Part shown: positions 42,793-51,980 of the stretch, one piece after another
Numbering within the stretch: the first letter of the stretch is position 1
How the letters are laid out: each line of letters opens with the position of its first letter
Assembly (NCBI GenBank): GCA_040397785.1
Contig: JBBAVI010000019.1
Span: forward strand, 5,775 to 69,774
From: M3007 sp040397785
Lineage (GTDB): Bacteria; Bacteroidota; Bacteroidia; Chitinophagales; Saprospiraceae
Reading direction: 5' to 3'
DNA length: 64,000 bases
Notes under the pieces: generated by a model
The model's database searches: none
What the model saw: the letters and a program-made list of their open reading frames with translations, nothing else
Told to the model about the DNA's origin: nothing
Position numbers and translations under genes: made by a program

Positions 42793-43914
42793 CTATGTTG
42801 CCTGCGAAACAAACCAATCCACCGGCCGCCGCAACGTAACCGGGTCGGGATATTTATCCACATAACCCAAACGCAAAATAAATTGCACCGGATTCGTGAT
42901 ACCAACCGATTGTTGGAGGGGCGCGTGGGTTGCAGGCTCTTCCAGTATTTGCGTCATCGGGTGTAAAGCGATGTTTTTTTCGCGCACTTTCAGGAAAAGC
43001 CGTTGCATCCGGCGTCCGGTTTCGAGCAAACTTGCTACCGTGTTGTCTTTGCTCGTAATCAGAAGCCAGCCTGCCGATTCGGCTACTTGCTTTTGGGCAA
43101 TTTCGATGTTTTTATTCCGAAAATCATCGGCCATCACATTGGATGGACCGTAAAAATTGCGGCAAATCCACCCACTCATACCATTGATTTCCATGCCTGC
43201 CGTGGTCAGTCCGTCCAAATGTTGTTCCGCATCTTTGCTGGAAAAACGAATCCATTCCGACAATTCTTGTTGCGCAGCATCGCGGTAGGCTTGCAAACGG
43301 TTCGCCTCGATCGTTTGGCTGTTCAACAATTGATAGTCTTTGCTGGTGTTTGGGAAATAATAAAAGGCATCGGGCGCTTCATCCGTTAAAAAATGCAGGT
43401 CTGCTGTTTTCAAGGGCGTGGTTTGCACATTAGAACGCATGGTGCGGCGCGACCTGATTTTTCCCAAATCAAAAGCAGGGGTATTGACTGTTCTATTTAG
43501 TTTTACCCGAAGAATCGAATCGTCCTGATTGCGGGTTGCCAGGGTTTCGAATACACACTGATAGCCATATTGGTTTGCTGCGTATTCGAGGTTTTGCGCA
43601 AAGGCACCGATGGACAGGATCGTTTCGCGTTGGGTCGGGTCTACACCGGGCAGCCATTTTGTAGTATCATTTCCGATGATATAATGATAGGGTGCGAGGT
43701 AGGAGACTTTCCAAGGCTGGGTATTGTGTCCACTTGGGGCTAACGAAGCCAAAAAAAGGATTGCTTTTTCATCTTGTTGGAACGCAATGGTGCCTTTTTG
43801 AACCGTTTTGAAGTCCGTGCGGGAAAAATTACGACGATCGCTAGTAAGGTAGTAAGTAACTCCGGCAATAACGATGGTTCCTGCGATCGCGCCGATAAAT
43901 CCGTTTCTGTTCAT
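42793..43914 (-). CDS. Nitroreductase-like (Acg family) FMN oxidoreductase
   Basis: Start at ATG 43914 (MNRNGFIGAIAGTIVIAGVTYYLTSD), 2 bp after the stop of the upstream barrel protein gene. A GTG 18 bp earlier is the alternative. 373 residues. One N-terminal membrane helix or signal (~5-26) precedes two nitroreductase-like halves: LASLAPSGHNTQPWKVS (FMN contact, SGHNTQPW) and RSRRTMRSN. Acg-type proteins bind FMN, and some act as flavin stores and not as reductases. Possibly periplasm-facing and translationally coupled to the outer-membrane protein gene. Confidence 0.8.
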   Translation of the reverse strand: MNRNGFIGAIAGTIVIAGVTYYLTSDRRNFSRTDFKTVQKGTIAFQQDEKAILFLASLAPSGHNTQPWKVSYLAPYHYIIGNDTTKWLPGVDPTQRETILSIGAFAQNLEYAANQYGYQCVFETLATRNQDDSILRVKLNRTVNTPAFDLGKIRSRRTMRSNVQTTPLKTADLHFLTDEAPDAFYYFPNTSKDYQLLNSQTIEANRLQAYRDAAQQELSEWIRFSSKDAEQHLDGLTTAGMEINGMSGWICRNFYGPSNVMADDFRNKNIEIAQKQVAESAGWLLITSKDNTVASLLETGRRMQRLFLKVREKNIALHPMTQILEEPATHAPLQQSVGITNPVQFILRLGYVDKYPDPVTLRRPVDWFVSQAT

Positions 43915-43916
43915 AG

Positions 43917-44519
43917 TTAGTATTTTTTCCACAAACGCACGCCCAGGCGAATGACCGGTGCCAAATCCATGTTCGGAATTTGGTACGCTACTTCGCTAAA
44001 ATTGACGGTTTTATCTTTCCGAACGTACAAATGCACACCAGGCTGTATGTAAAAATACCGACCAATAAAAAACTGGTAACTCAAGCCGCCGCCATAATCA
44101 TTGCTGCGGGTGTTTTTTTGAATGCCGGTGCTTTTTTGCTCAATTCCAAAGGTGTGAAGTTCCAAAAACGTGTACAACTCCAAGTTTTTCCACAGGTTAT
44201 AGCCAAAGAAAAAGCCAGGCGAAGTGCGGTAATAGCGCTTGAAATTAGCGGAGTTATTGGTCAAGCCAGCCGGTTCCGCATTGTAGGTGCCGCCATTGAT
44301 TACACTTACGCGCAGTCGAAATTTGTTAATGCGGTAGCAAATGGCAAAGTGGTAGCCGCCTGTTAAAAACATGGGAACCAGGCTTTCAATTTCAAATGCT
44401 TTTTTTACTTCATAATTGCGGGGAACGGGGCGCAAAAAGGTTCCTTCCGTTTCTGTTTGTTGGGCAAACAACGTACCTGCGAAAAGGCAAAATGCAACAA
44501 ATAAGGAAATGTGTTTCAT
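43917..44519 (-). CDS. Outer-membrane beta-barrel protein (200 aa)
   Basis: Start at ATG 44519 gives signal peptide MKHISLFVAFCLFAGTLFAQ. The mature protein alternates polar and aromatic residues as in small OmpA/OmpW-like barrels (YHFAICYRINKFRLRVSVI, SPGFFFGYNLWKNLELYTFLELHTFGI, YQFFIGRYFYIQPGVHLYVRKD) and ends VIRLGVRLWKKY. No exact family. It overlaps closely with the following nitroreductase gene (2-bp gap). Confidence 0.7.
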   Translation of the reverse strand: MKHISLFVAFCLFAGTLFAQQTETEGTFLRPVPRNYEVKKAFEIESLVPMFLTGGYHFAICYRINKFRLRVSVINGGTYNAEPAGLTNNSANFKRYYRTSPGFFFGYNLWKNLELYTFLELHTFGIEQKSTGIQKNTRSNDYGGGLSYQFFIGRYFYIQPGVHLYVRKDKTVNFSEVAYQIPNMDLAPVIRLGVRLWKKY

Positions 44520-44625
44520 GTTTGTGTTTGAATGTTGCCAAAGGAACCTCAGGCCCTGCAAATGTGGGCCGCATGGCTATCTGCAACATTACACTTTACC
44601 AACAGGATGTTACATAATTTTTAGG

Positions 44626-44712
44626 TTTATCCGCCATAGCAAAAGGTTTTGTGCTAAATATTTCGATTATTTTAGATCTGTTAGCACAAAACCTTTTGCT
44701 TTGGCGGATAAA
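44626..44712. repeat. Long inverted repeat, 32-bp arms with one mismatch
   Basis: Arms 44626-44657 and 44681-44712 are reverse complements over 32 bp with a single mismatch, around a 23-nt AT-rich loop. The right arm ends exactly where the stop codon of the 552-residue gene begins. It may be that gene's terminator or a small palindromic mobile element. There is no U-tract on the minus strand. Confidence 0.85.
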
Positions 44713-46371
44713 TCAATCCAAATACACATAAGGCCGTTGCCCCTCCTCAATCCAACGTGGCACAATAATCCAAAACCAATGATCTGCCAAAGTTTCCATC
44801 ACCACCTGGAAAATCCAGTTTTGTTCGATGGTTTCGCCGCCGGGTGCGATATTTTCGCCTTCCACATTGGCGCGCATATTCAACACGGCATCTGTGACCA
44901 AATAAGGCCGGATTAATGCCTGAATAGCAAGGACATACGCCGCTTTGGTGTCAAATTGTTCGGGCGTAACAGTCGCTTTGTTCCGTCCTGCCACGGCATT
45001 AAACACCGAATTTTTGGATAAATCATCCGAAAAAATGGTGCTGAATACTTGGCGCAGCAGAGCGGGCAAATCGCGGCCATCAGGTCCGAATTGCGCTTGT
45101 TGGGCCGCATATTCGGCAATATCCACGTTCAATTGCAGGCCTTCTACGGCATATTCTGCATTTACAATATGTTGTATGCGCTGCTCCAGCGGCAAATTGG
45201 CGTTGTACAGGCTGTCATTCCAGGCTTGGTCGCCCTGGTTTCCATCGCGCGTGGTAGTCAGAATCAATTGAATATCCGTTTTTTGGGGCATGTCCAATCC
45301 AAATACCCATTCTCCATCCATCCAGAAAGAAAATTGTTCGGGTATCGGAAAAGTGCTCGTTCCCGCAGTGGTTTGGGCCCGGTAATCGAGCGGAATAAGG
45401 TGCAATGTGCCTGTATTGGCATAATCGCGCATCTTTTTAGGGATGTCAAAACCTTCGTCTTCCACCCAAATTTCATTGCGGAGTGCATCACCAAAGCTGG
45501 AACTGCTTTCGCGGTTAAAAATACCGGAATCAACAATCGCAAAAAGTGCGTTTCCAAAATTCTGGTTGGGTAGGATTTCTAATTGACGCTGCACTTCCTC
45601 CAGGGGAATATCCAGTTGCATTTGATCAAACTGGCCAATTTCCCGTACTGCGGCGCTTATGACTTGCTCCAATGCTGCTTTTTTAGAAAACTGCCCTTTG
45701 TTGAATTGTAAATTTTGGGTGCGGTGGGTAAATGAAAAAAATTCAAGTGGCTCAAAATCAGGTACTTGCAAAACAAAATTCCAGAAATTCTCTGTATCCA
45801 ATACATGTGGCAAATCGTAAGGCAAATCGGTAGCAGCCGTTGAACCAGGTGGTATCAGGTGCAGGGTGCCTTTGTCGAGGTAGGTACGTAAAATGGCTTC
45901 GGTCGTTTGACCTTCCCGGCGTACAATGCAGGCTTCCAAGCTCAATGGGCCTTGGCTGCCTTTTAATAAGCCTTCCAAAGCGCCACGCAGGGCTGCTTCC
46001 CAATTGCGCCCAGGTGTGCCCGCGGTATAAGCGGCTACGGTTTCATCGGTGATCGTCCAGCGGACATTGGCCAAACCATATTCCTGCCGCAAGACCTTTT
46101 GCAAAATGGCCAGGGTATCATTACCGTCAGCGCCCTCCAACTGTTCGGAAAGCCAGGTACGCGCCGTTTGGTCAATTTGAAAATGTGCGACAATGTACAG
46201 CAAGGTTCGTTTTTCGATTTCGGTGATACCGCGTCCATTTGCGGCCTTTTTAAACAAATCCTGCATTTCTACCAAAGAAATGCGGCCTACTGCCCCCTCG
46301 GCATACACCTGAGCGGCTTCCAATAGGCTGCGGTCGTAACGAGCGCCGCCAATCAATTTGTAATAACGCAT
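44713..46371 (-). CDS. Hypothetical protein (552 aa) with two GTLHLIP repeats
   Basis: No family recognised, no signal peptide, no clear membrane segment. The N-terminal ~70 residues (GGARYDRSLLEAAQVYAEGAVGRISLVEM, then GRGITEIEKRTLLYIVAHF) form a helical module. Two internal copies of a block around YLDKGTLHLIPPG (~180) and YANTGTLHLIPLD (~320) suggest a duplicated alpha/beta domain. The C-terminus is acidic with aromatic patches (HWFWIIVPRWIEEG). It diverges from the NuiA-like gene at 46594 with a 222-bp shared upstream region, which contains no exact promoter consensus. The two may be functionally paired. Confidence 0.75.
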   Translation of the reverse strand: MRYYKLIGGARYDRSLLEAAQVYAEGAVGRISLVEMQDLFKKAANGRGITEIEKRTLLYIVAHFQIDQTARTWLSEQLEGADGNDTLAILQKVLRQEYGLANVRWTITDETVAAYTAGTPGRNWEAALRGALEGLLKGSQGPLSLEACIVRREGQTTEAILRTYLDKGTLHLIPPGSTAATDLPYDLPHVLDTENFWNFVLQVPDFEPLEFFSFTHRTQNLQFNKGQFSKKAALEQVISAAVREIGQFDQMQLDIPLEEVQRQLEILPNQNFGNALFAIVDSGIFNRESSSSFGDALRNEIWVEDEGFDIPKKMRDYANTGTLHLIPLDYRAQTTAGTSTFPIPEQFSFWMDGEWVFGLDMPQKTDIQLILTTTRDGNQGDQAWNDSLYNANLPLEQRIQHIVNAEYAVEGLQLNVDIAEYAAQQAQFGPDGRDLPALLRQVFSTIFSDDLSKNSVFNAVAGRNKATVTPEQFDTKAAYVLAIQALIRPYLVTDAVLNMRANVEGENIAPGGETIEQNWIFQVVMETLADHWFWIIVPRWIEEGQRPYVYLD

Positions 46372-46593
46372 AGAATTAAATCAGTTTGTGGTGATTAAGC
46401 ATCTCACAAAAGTGCAATAAGCAGGGTGTTTATTAGATGATTTTTGAAAACTGAACTATTTCTTAAACTTGCGGATAAAGATTAATATTCAAATAACAAT
46501 TGCTTATCATTTTTGTGCATCTAAATTTATTACCCGACGAAAGGGCATCTAGTACACATGCATTCCTAACAAATTGATTTATAAAATTTTAAC

Positions 46594-47400
46594 ATGACAA
46601 GCACCACCATTCAATCAATCGATGCGGCCCTACAAGAGGCTGCCAAACACCTGATGCGCGCCGCTGGACAGGACGAAAAATTGTCTACCCGCGAAATTCG
46701 CCAAAAATTAAACAGCCTTTCCGGTGAAATGCGCGACTTAACAGAAGCGCTTTACCTTTTTGTGGTAGAAATTGATAAACAAGGGGCCAACCACATTACG
46801 GAAAAAGATATTGAACAAGCCATTGTTAAGGTAAAACAAGAAATTTTCCCAAAATATGTTGTTTCTGAGCATGTTATGAGTGAAAAAGATCAGGATAATT
46901 TGAAGGAACTGGCCCCAAAAACTGGGATAAACCTGGCCCACCAGTTATATCAAACCGCCCGTTCCAGCCAAGTAATTCCGGCAGCCCAGGTATTTGTTCA
47001 GATCCAGGGGCTGATCCAGGATTTGTTTTTTGATTACCTAGGTTCGGAGGCCAGCATGCCGATTGAAGCAGTGCATATTCCTTCCAACTTAACGGTGCTT
47101 TCTGAAACGACTTTTGCGTCGGCGCTGGGCTTGGAGCAAAACAAACCGGAAGAAGTGATTGCAAGATACCGGGAAGCACAAACGTTTTTCCCGATTTTTG
47201 TACGCCAGCATATGGATTTCGGACTTGATATACAGGCCCAGGCGATTGTTGATTTAATGGTAAAAAACCTGCGACAGCACATTATGGTGGTGCAAGGTGA
47301 AGACAATAGCAGCACTGGGGCAGAGCATCCGGTGTATGTAGTGGGGCTTGGCGACGATGGCAGTTTGGTTGGCTTCAAATCCATTGTGATCTGGACCTAG
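46594..47400 (+). CDS. Hypothetical protein (268 aa) with NuiA-like C-terminal domain
   Basis: Residues 1-90 are helical (AALQEAAKHLMRAAGQDEKL, then LTEALYLFVVEIDKQ). The C-terminal ~100 residues resemble nuclease A inhibitor (NuiA): PEEVIARYREAQTFFPIF, a long helix, MVKNLRQHIMVVQGED, and HPVYVVGLGDDGSLVGFKSIV, matching the family's vYivGktxdGxxaGlkT ending. NuiA-like proteins block a sugar-nonspecific nuclease. Whether this one inhibits anything is unknown. The divergent neighbour at 44713-46371 is a possible partner. Similarity judged by eye. Confidence 0.65.
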   Translation: MTSTTIQSIDAALQEAAKHLMRAAGQDEKLSTREIRQKLNSLSGEMRDLTEALYLFVVEIDKQGANHITEKDIEQAIVKVKQEIFPKYVVSEHVMSEKDQDNLKELAPKTGINLAHQLYQTARSSQVIPAAQVFVQIQGLIQDLFFDYLGSEASMPIEAVHIPSNLTVLSETTFASALGLEQNKPEEVIARYREAQTFFPIFVRQHMDFGLDIQAQAIVDLMVKNLRQHIMVVQGEDNSSTGAEHPVYVVGLGDDGSLVGFKSIVIWT

Positions 47401-47445
47401 GTTCCACACCCTTGCATAGGGCTTGTTTAATTTCATTCGGTGTTC

Positions 47446-47480
47446 GGTATTCGGTGTTCGAATATCGAACGCCGAATACC
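47446..47480. repeat. Hairpin-forming inverted repeat (15-bp arms)
   Basis: GGTATTCGGTGTTCG at 47446-47460 and CGAACGCCGAATACC at 47466-47480 pair with one G-T mismatch around a 5-nt loop. A partial direct copy (CATTCGGTGTTCGGTATTCGGTGTTCG) adjoins on the left. It lies 45 bp after the NuiA-like gene but lacks a T-run. Confidence 0.7.
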
Positions 47481-47656
47481 AAAGCGAGCAACTCTTTGGG
47501 TAACGATGGCTTTTTATCCTCAAAATCCGTCTGCGGTGCAGGATATTAATTTATTCATCTTCATTTAACAAACTTAATCAAGGAATTGTAGTTTAGTGTT
47601 TCGTACCTTAATGCTTGCGGGTTATTGTACCCATTGTCTTTATGCATTTTTAAAAA

Positions 47657-48310
47657 ATGGAGTCTCGAGTAACCATTTCTGTATTAATGTCAGTTTACAA
47701 TACAGATTTTACCTTTGTCAAAAGGGCCATTGATTCGGTATTTGCGCAAGATTTTCAGGATTTTGAAATTATCCTGATTGATGATGGCAGTACCCACGAA
47801 TTATCGAATCAGTTATTAAATTATGCCAAGCTGCATCCGGATAAAATTTCTTACCTATGGCATAAAAACAGGGGGCAGGCCAATTCCATCAACCGGGGTA
47901 TTTTGAACAGTACAGGTCATTATATTGCCATTTTGGATGCAGATGATGCCTACAAACCCAACCATTTACGTGCTTGCTTAGCGGAGATGCAACATGCTGA
48001 TTTGATTGCCTCTACCACCCATACCATCGTTGATAAAGAGGAAGATTACTATGTGCCCAACAAATACGACCTAAGTCAGTTGGTACATGTGGATGATTGT
48101 GTGCTTTTTGCCACGCTTTTTGGCAAGCGGGAAGTCTTTATGCGGGTAAAATTCCAGCAGATGTACGCCGCAGATTCCCATTTTTATGAGTATGCGGCCC
48201 AGTATTTTTCCGTTCGAAAAGTAGAATTGCGCACCTATATATACTATCGCAACAGTCCAACCAGCATTTGTACCCGTTTGAAAACGGCTTTTGATCCTGC
48301 ACTCACCTAA
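47657..48310 (+). CDS. Glycosyltransferase family 2
   Basis: 217 residues, a GT-A fold: VTISVLMSVYNTDFTFVKRAIDSVFAQDFQDFEIILIDDGSTHE is the canonical nucleotide-sugar binding start. NRGQANSINRGIL follows, and then ILDADDAYKPNHL with the metal-binding Asp-x-Asp. It is shorter than most family members because the C-terminal acceptor region is reduced. Probably adds a sugar to surface polysaccharide or glycoprotein. It lies 11 bp upstream of a second transferase-like gene. Confidence 0.88.
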   Translation: MESRVTISVLMSVYNTDFTFVKRAIDSVFAQDFQDFEIILIDDGSTHELSNQLLNYAKLHPDKISYLWHKNRGQANSINRGILNSTGHYIAILDADDAYKPNHLRACLAEMQHADLIASTTHTIVDKEEDYYVPNKYDLSQLVHVDDCVLFATLFGKREVFMRVKFQQMYAADSHFYEYAAQYFSVRKVELRTYIYYRNSPTSICTRLKTAFDPALT

Positions 48311-48321
48311 ATCCAGCGGCG

Positions 48322-49077
48322 ATGGACCAATTCCAAGCAGGACCAAACTTGATCATGGCCTGTCATTTCACGGGTATTTATGACGTAAACCGCAGCACGA
48401 CCTTGCCAGACGATGATTTTTCGTTGGTTCAAGATTGGGTTAATGCTATTGAGGCCCTTGGTTTACAAGGCGTGTTATTTCACAATAATTTTTCTGCCGA
48501 AACGTGTGCGTGCCACCAATCGAGGCACGTACAATTTCTTGAAGTAGCCTACCATCCACCGCTCAATCCCAATGTATTTCGGTATTTGGTGTACCGCGAT
48601 TTTTTGGCGCAACAAGCCGATTTCATACAAAACGTATTTGTGACCGATGTGGGTGACGTGGTGGTTTGTCAAAATCCATTTATTGCGCCCTTATTTTTGG
48701 AAAAAACGGGCACTTTGTTTTGTGGCGATGAACCTAAACTGCTGGGAGATGCCTGGATGATGGACCATAGCACGCATTTGCGTTCGAAAATAGCCGATTA
48801 TGGGGCATTTGAAGCAGATTTTAAGGAAGCGACTTTGTTAAATTGTGGTGTTTTTGGGGGCAATATTGCCATTATGCAGTCGTTTTTGGCAGATCTTTGC
48901 ACCTTGCACACGACTTATAATGTGGATAATAAAACGGCGTACACTGGCGACATGGGTGCATTTAATTACTTGGTTCGATCAAGGTATCATGCATCCATGT
49001 GGCATGGAGCGCCTGTGAACACCGTTTTTAAAAACTATGAGACTGCGCGTCGAGATTGTTGGTTTCGGCATAAATAG
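48322..49077 (+). CDS. Putative nucleotide-sugar transferase-like protein
   Basis: 251 residues. The middle block NVFVTDVGDVVVCQNPF corresponds to the D-x-x-DV-x(4)-NPF metal/nucleotide site of GT-A enzymes of the nucleotide-diphospho-sugar transferase type. LLNCGVFGGNIAIMQSFL fits the downstream GGxxG region and AYTGDMGAFNYLV the acceptor-side Asp. It follows the family 2 transferase by 11 bp and is probably co-transcribed. It ends 3 bp before the convergent TonB-dependent receptor gene. Confidence 0.65.
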   Translation: MDQFQAGPNLIMACHFTGIYDVNRSTTLPDDDFSLVQDWVNAIEALGLQGVLFHNNFSAETCACHQSRHVQFLEVAYHPPLNPNVFRYLVYRDFLAQQADFIQNVFVTDVGDVVVCQNPFIAPLFLEKTGTLFCGDEPKLLGDAWMMDHSTHLRSKIADYGAFEADFKEATLLNCGVFGGNIAIMQSFLADLCTLHTTYNVDNKTAYTGDMGAFNYLVRSRYHASMWHGAPVNTVFKNYETARRDCWFRHK

Positions 49078-49080
49078 GAA

Positions 49081-51513
49081 TTAGCCCTTAATGCGCCGTG
49101 CTTCCTCTGCTGCAGCCGTTTGGCGCTGGCGGGCAGATTTTAGGATGCGGTTGCCAAAAGTATTGGTCCAACTCAACATGAATACCCGTTCGGCAAATTG
49201 AAAGGATTCATTGACCCGCAAATTGCTTTCAGGTTGGTTGGTTACGCCAAACCAATTGGAAGACAAGAACAAATCGGTGGCGTTGAGCCGCAGTTTACCC
49301 CATTTTTCGCCAAAATCCTTTTGAATACCAATGTTTGCGGCACCGGTTGCCCGCCACCGCGCTACCCCCCAGTATCCGGGAGAATTGTAGTTTCCAGAAA
49401 CCTCCAGCATAAAGTTATTGGGAAGTTTGAAGGAATTTACCAGGTTGAAGCCATAATTGGCATTGGATAGTTGAATGTTGCGGCCGTCTATTTTTAGGTT
49501 GGTTTCTGAATGGTTGAGAAAGAAATTGTTTTGGATATCCCAAAATTTGGTCGGATGCAGTGGAAAGGAGAGGTTGGCGCTCCACACTTTGGCATTGGTT
49601 AAGTTTTGTGGTCGACTGATTTGACGGTTGGATTTGGCATCCACACAAGGTACGAAAGCAGTAGGTGCGTCCTGAAAACTATAGGCAACCGAAAAATGGA
49701 GCGATTTTATCCCGTAATCCAGGCTGACAGCATCGGTAAACGAGGGTTGTAACGCCGGATTTCCCCCTTGTAAAGTGGTAGGATCTGAAAAAATGAGCCA
49801 GGGTGCCAGCCATTTTATTTGCGGGCGGCTGATGCGGCGGCTGTAAGAGAAGTTGAGTGTTTTCGTTTCGGTTAGTTTCCGACCAATAAAAAGACTGGGA
49901 AACCAGGAGCCATAATTGCGGTCTACCACATTGGGCATTTCCACCGAACCGAGGTTGGTATTGGTATGTTCGTATCGAATGCCCCCTTTTAGGTCGGTTT
50001 TGCTGTCCAATTTAGCGGTAAAAGTGACATATCCACCTGCGACATCTTCATTCAGGATGAAAACCGAGGTTTGTTCGGGCATGACAACCCATTCGCCTTC
50101 AAATGGCAGACTGTCTACCCGGACATCATTTTCGAAATTCAGCACGGTCCATTTTGCGCCTGTTTCTAAATTGAACTTTTCACTAAAACGATAGCTGTAA
50201 TCCGCTTTCGCAACCACTGCTTGAATGGGCGTTTTTTTGCTGATGCGCAATTGATACTGGGGTACGGCATACCCCGCGGCATCTATATTATTGACAAAAT
50301 ATTGGCTTGGATTGTTGATTTTATATTGAATTACATCTAAATCCAAATTCAGCGCAGCACGTTCGGAGAAGTTGTGGGTCAAATTAACGTTGCCGGTGTA
50401 AGATCGGTTGTGGTTCGTTTCGGTATTGGGCATGAGTAAGTGTGCCTGTTCCACCCCATTTTTCTGGTAAATAATGTCATTGGAGGCGCGCATGTACCAG
50501 TTACTATCAAAAAAAGTACCCAATACACCCACGACTGTTTTTTTCGATACTTGATAGTCGGCTCCAATACTTACATTGTGTACGCTCGTAGGGGTAAATG
50601 GTCTGCGACTATTGGTGGAAGTTTCCAAAAAATCATTACCGACTTGTACGCCGCGGTAGTTGGTGAATTTTTGGGGGTTGATGTTATAGTCGTAGTTGTA
50701 ACTACCAAATACGTTTACCTTGTTTTTTCTGAAATTGAAATAGGTCCCAGCGCCATATTTTTCGGCAAATCCGTACCCGATATTAGCAGAGTAGCCGCCA
50801 TTAAACCCATCGTCGGCCGATTTTTTAAGCACAATATTGATGATTCCGGCATTTCCTTCCGCTTCGAAGTTAGCGGGCGGGGTGTGAATCAATTCGATGC
50901 GGTCTACATTGTTGGCATTCATGCCTTGCAGCATTTGTACAACGGCCTCGGAAGGGAGTCGCGAAACCTTGCCATTGATCATGATCACGACCCCTGCTTT
51001 GCCGACCAGCGAAATTGTTTTAGAGAGCCGGTTCACTTGGACGCCCGGTGCGCGCTGCAAAACATCGATCACATTGCCCCCGGCGTCATTGATACTGTTG
51101 GCGACGTTTACGACATTGCGATCAATTTTCACTTCGAATGGCGCGCGTTTACCCACCACCGTGCCTTCTTGCAACAGCACAGCATTTTGTTCAAGGGTAA
51201 ATACGCCGAGTGCTTTAACATTTGTGCCAGCATCTACCCTAAAAATGCTGCTATTTAATGGTGCAAAACCATACATCTGTGATTCGATGCGGTAGGCACC
51301 GGCTTCAATGGCCTCAAATGTAAAACGACCGTCTAAGTCTGCAATTACCCCTTTTACGAGCGTGCTATCACTTGCGTGCAACAATAACACAGTCGCTTTG
51401 GGAAACGGTTGTTTTTGGGGATCTAAGATTTGGCCTGTAAGTTGGGTTTGGGAAAAAATTGCCTGGTAACAGCAAAGCATGGCCAGGATGACAAGGGTCA
51501 AGGAGCGTTTCAT
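49081..51513 (-). CDS. TonB-dependent receptor-like outer-membrane protein with CarboxypepD_reg domain
   Basis: Start at ATG 51513 (MKRSLTLVILAMLCCYQAIFSQ signal peptide), 810 residues. Order: CarboxypepD_reg-like domain (~25-110, GQILDPQKQPFPKATVLLLHASDSTLV), plug domain (~130-235, VIDVLQRAPGVQVN, GVVIMINGKVSRL, RIELIHTPPANFEAEGNAGIINIVLKK), then a large beta-barrel (OMP_b-brl_3 type) to the C-terminus. Typical of Bacteroidota proteins for uptake of peptides, siderophores or other large ligands, or for surface display. No SusD partner is nearby. Confidence 0.9.
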   Translation of the reverse strand: MKRSLTLVILAMLCCYQAIFSQTQLTGQILDPQKQPFPKATVLLLHASDSTLVKGVIADLDGRFTFEAIEAGAYRIESQMYGFAPLNSSIFRVDAGTNVKALGVFTLEQNAVLLQEGTVVGKRAPFEVKIDRNVVNVANSINDAGGNVIDVLQRAPGVQVNRLSKTISLVGKAGVVIMINGKVSRLPSEAVVQMLQGMNANNVDRIELIHTPPANFEAEGNAGIINIVLKKSADDGFNGGYSANIGYGFAEKYGAGTYFNFRKNKVNVFGSYNYDYNINPQKFTNYRGVQVGNDFLETSTNSRRPFTPTSVHNVSIGADYQVSKKTVVGVLGTFFDSNWYMRASNDIIYQKNGVEQAHLLMPNTETNHNRSYTGNVNLTHNFSERAALNLDLDVIQYKINNPSQYFVNNIDAAGYAVPQYQLRISKKTPIQAVVAKADYSYRFSEKFNLETGAKWTVLNFENDVRVDSLPFEGEWVVMPEQTSVFILNEDVAGGYVTFTAKLDSKTDLKGGIRYEHTNTNLGSVEMPNVVDRNYGSWFPSLFIGRKLTETKTLNFSYSRRISRPQIKWLAPWLIFSDPTTLQGGNPALQPSFTDAVSLDYGIKSLHFSVAYSFQDAPTAFVPCVDAKSNRQISRPQNLTNAKVWSANLSFPLHPTKFWDIQNNFFLNHSETNLKIDGRNIQLSNANYGFNLVNSFKLPNNFMLEVSGNYNSPGYWGVARWRATGAANIGIQKDFGEKWGKLRLNATDLFLSSNWFGVTNQPESNLRVNESFQFAERVFMLSWTNTFGNRILKSARQRQTAAAEEARRIKG

Positions 51514-51980
51514 TGGTTTAAACGATTTATTGGTTTTTGAATAGACTTCCCACCGCAACAAGTTTAATGGGTACTTCCTGAGGCAAAACACTCAAAGGTA
51601 AAAATACATTTTAAAGGGTAGTTGAATTGTACATTATTATGCAGCTATTTTTGTCAATTGTACTAAGTCCCGCCCAAAAGGTAGCATCTATGATCATGCT
51701 GCGCGCTGATTGTCGATCAAAGGGGCTTTAAGGTGCTTCGCTCAGCGGCCATTTGGTAAAGTCGGCTTTTCTGCCTTGTTTTGTGAAAACCCTATAACAA
51801 TTCACTTTCAGCACAGTTTTAGGATAAAATAGGCGCTTTTAGGGCGCTTTCTTCGCAAAAAGCGCTTCGTGAACGCATGGATTGCCCAAAGCAGAGGCCG
51901 TCTGGCTGTTTTGTAGTGAATTTCATTATTATTTAATGTGCTTTTAGCCCCGCGCAAAAGCCAACAAATTTTTTCAGCAC
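51514..51980. other. 467-bp divergent intergenic region
   Basis: Between the TonB receptor and the dehydrogenase genes. It holds a minus-strand -7-like element at 51593-51600 and a 24-bp near copy (51694-51717) of sequence at 20642-20665. A small GCGC hairpin lies near 51847. No ORF or RNA was recognised. Confidence 0.4.
51593..51600 (-). promoter_or_regulatory. Candidate -7 element for the TonB-dependent receptor
   Basis: Minus-strand TACCTTTG fits TAnnTTTG and lies 80 bp before the start codon. No clear -33 TTTG is at the right distance. Confidence 0.35.

Noticed and set aside
47446..47480. Intrinsic terminator after the NuiA-like gene
   Set aside because: Good hairpin, but no T-run on either side; listed as an inverted repeat instead.
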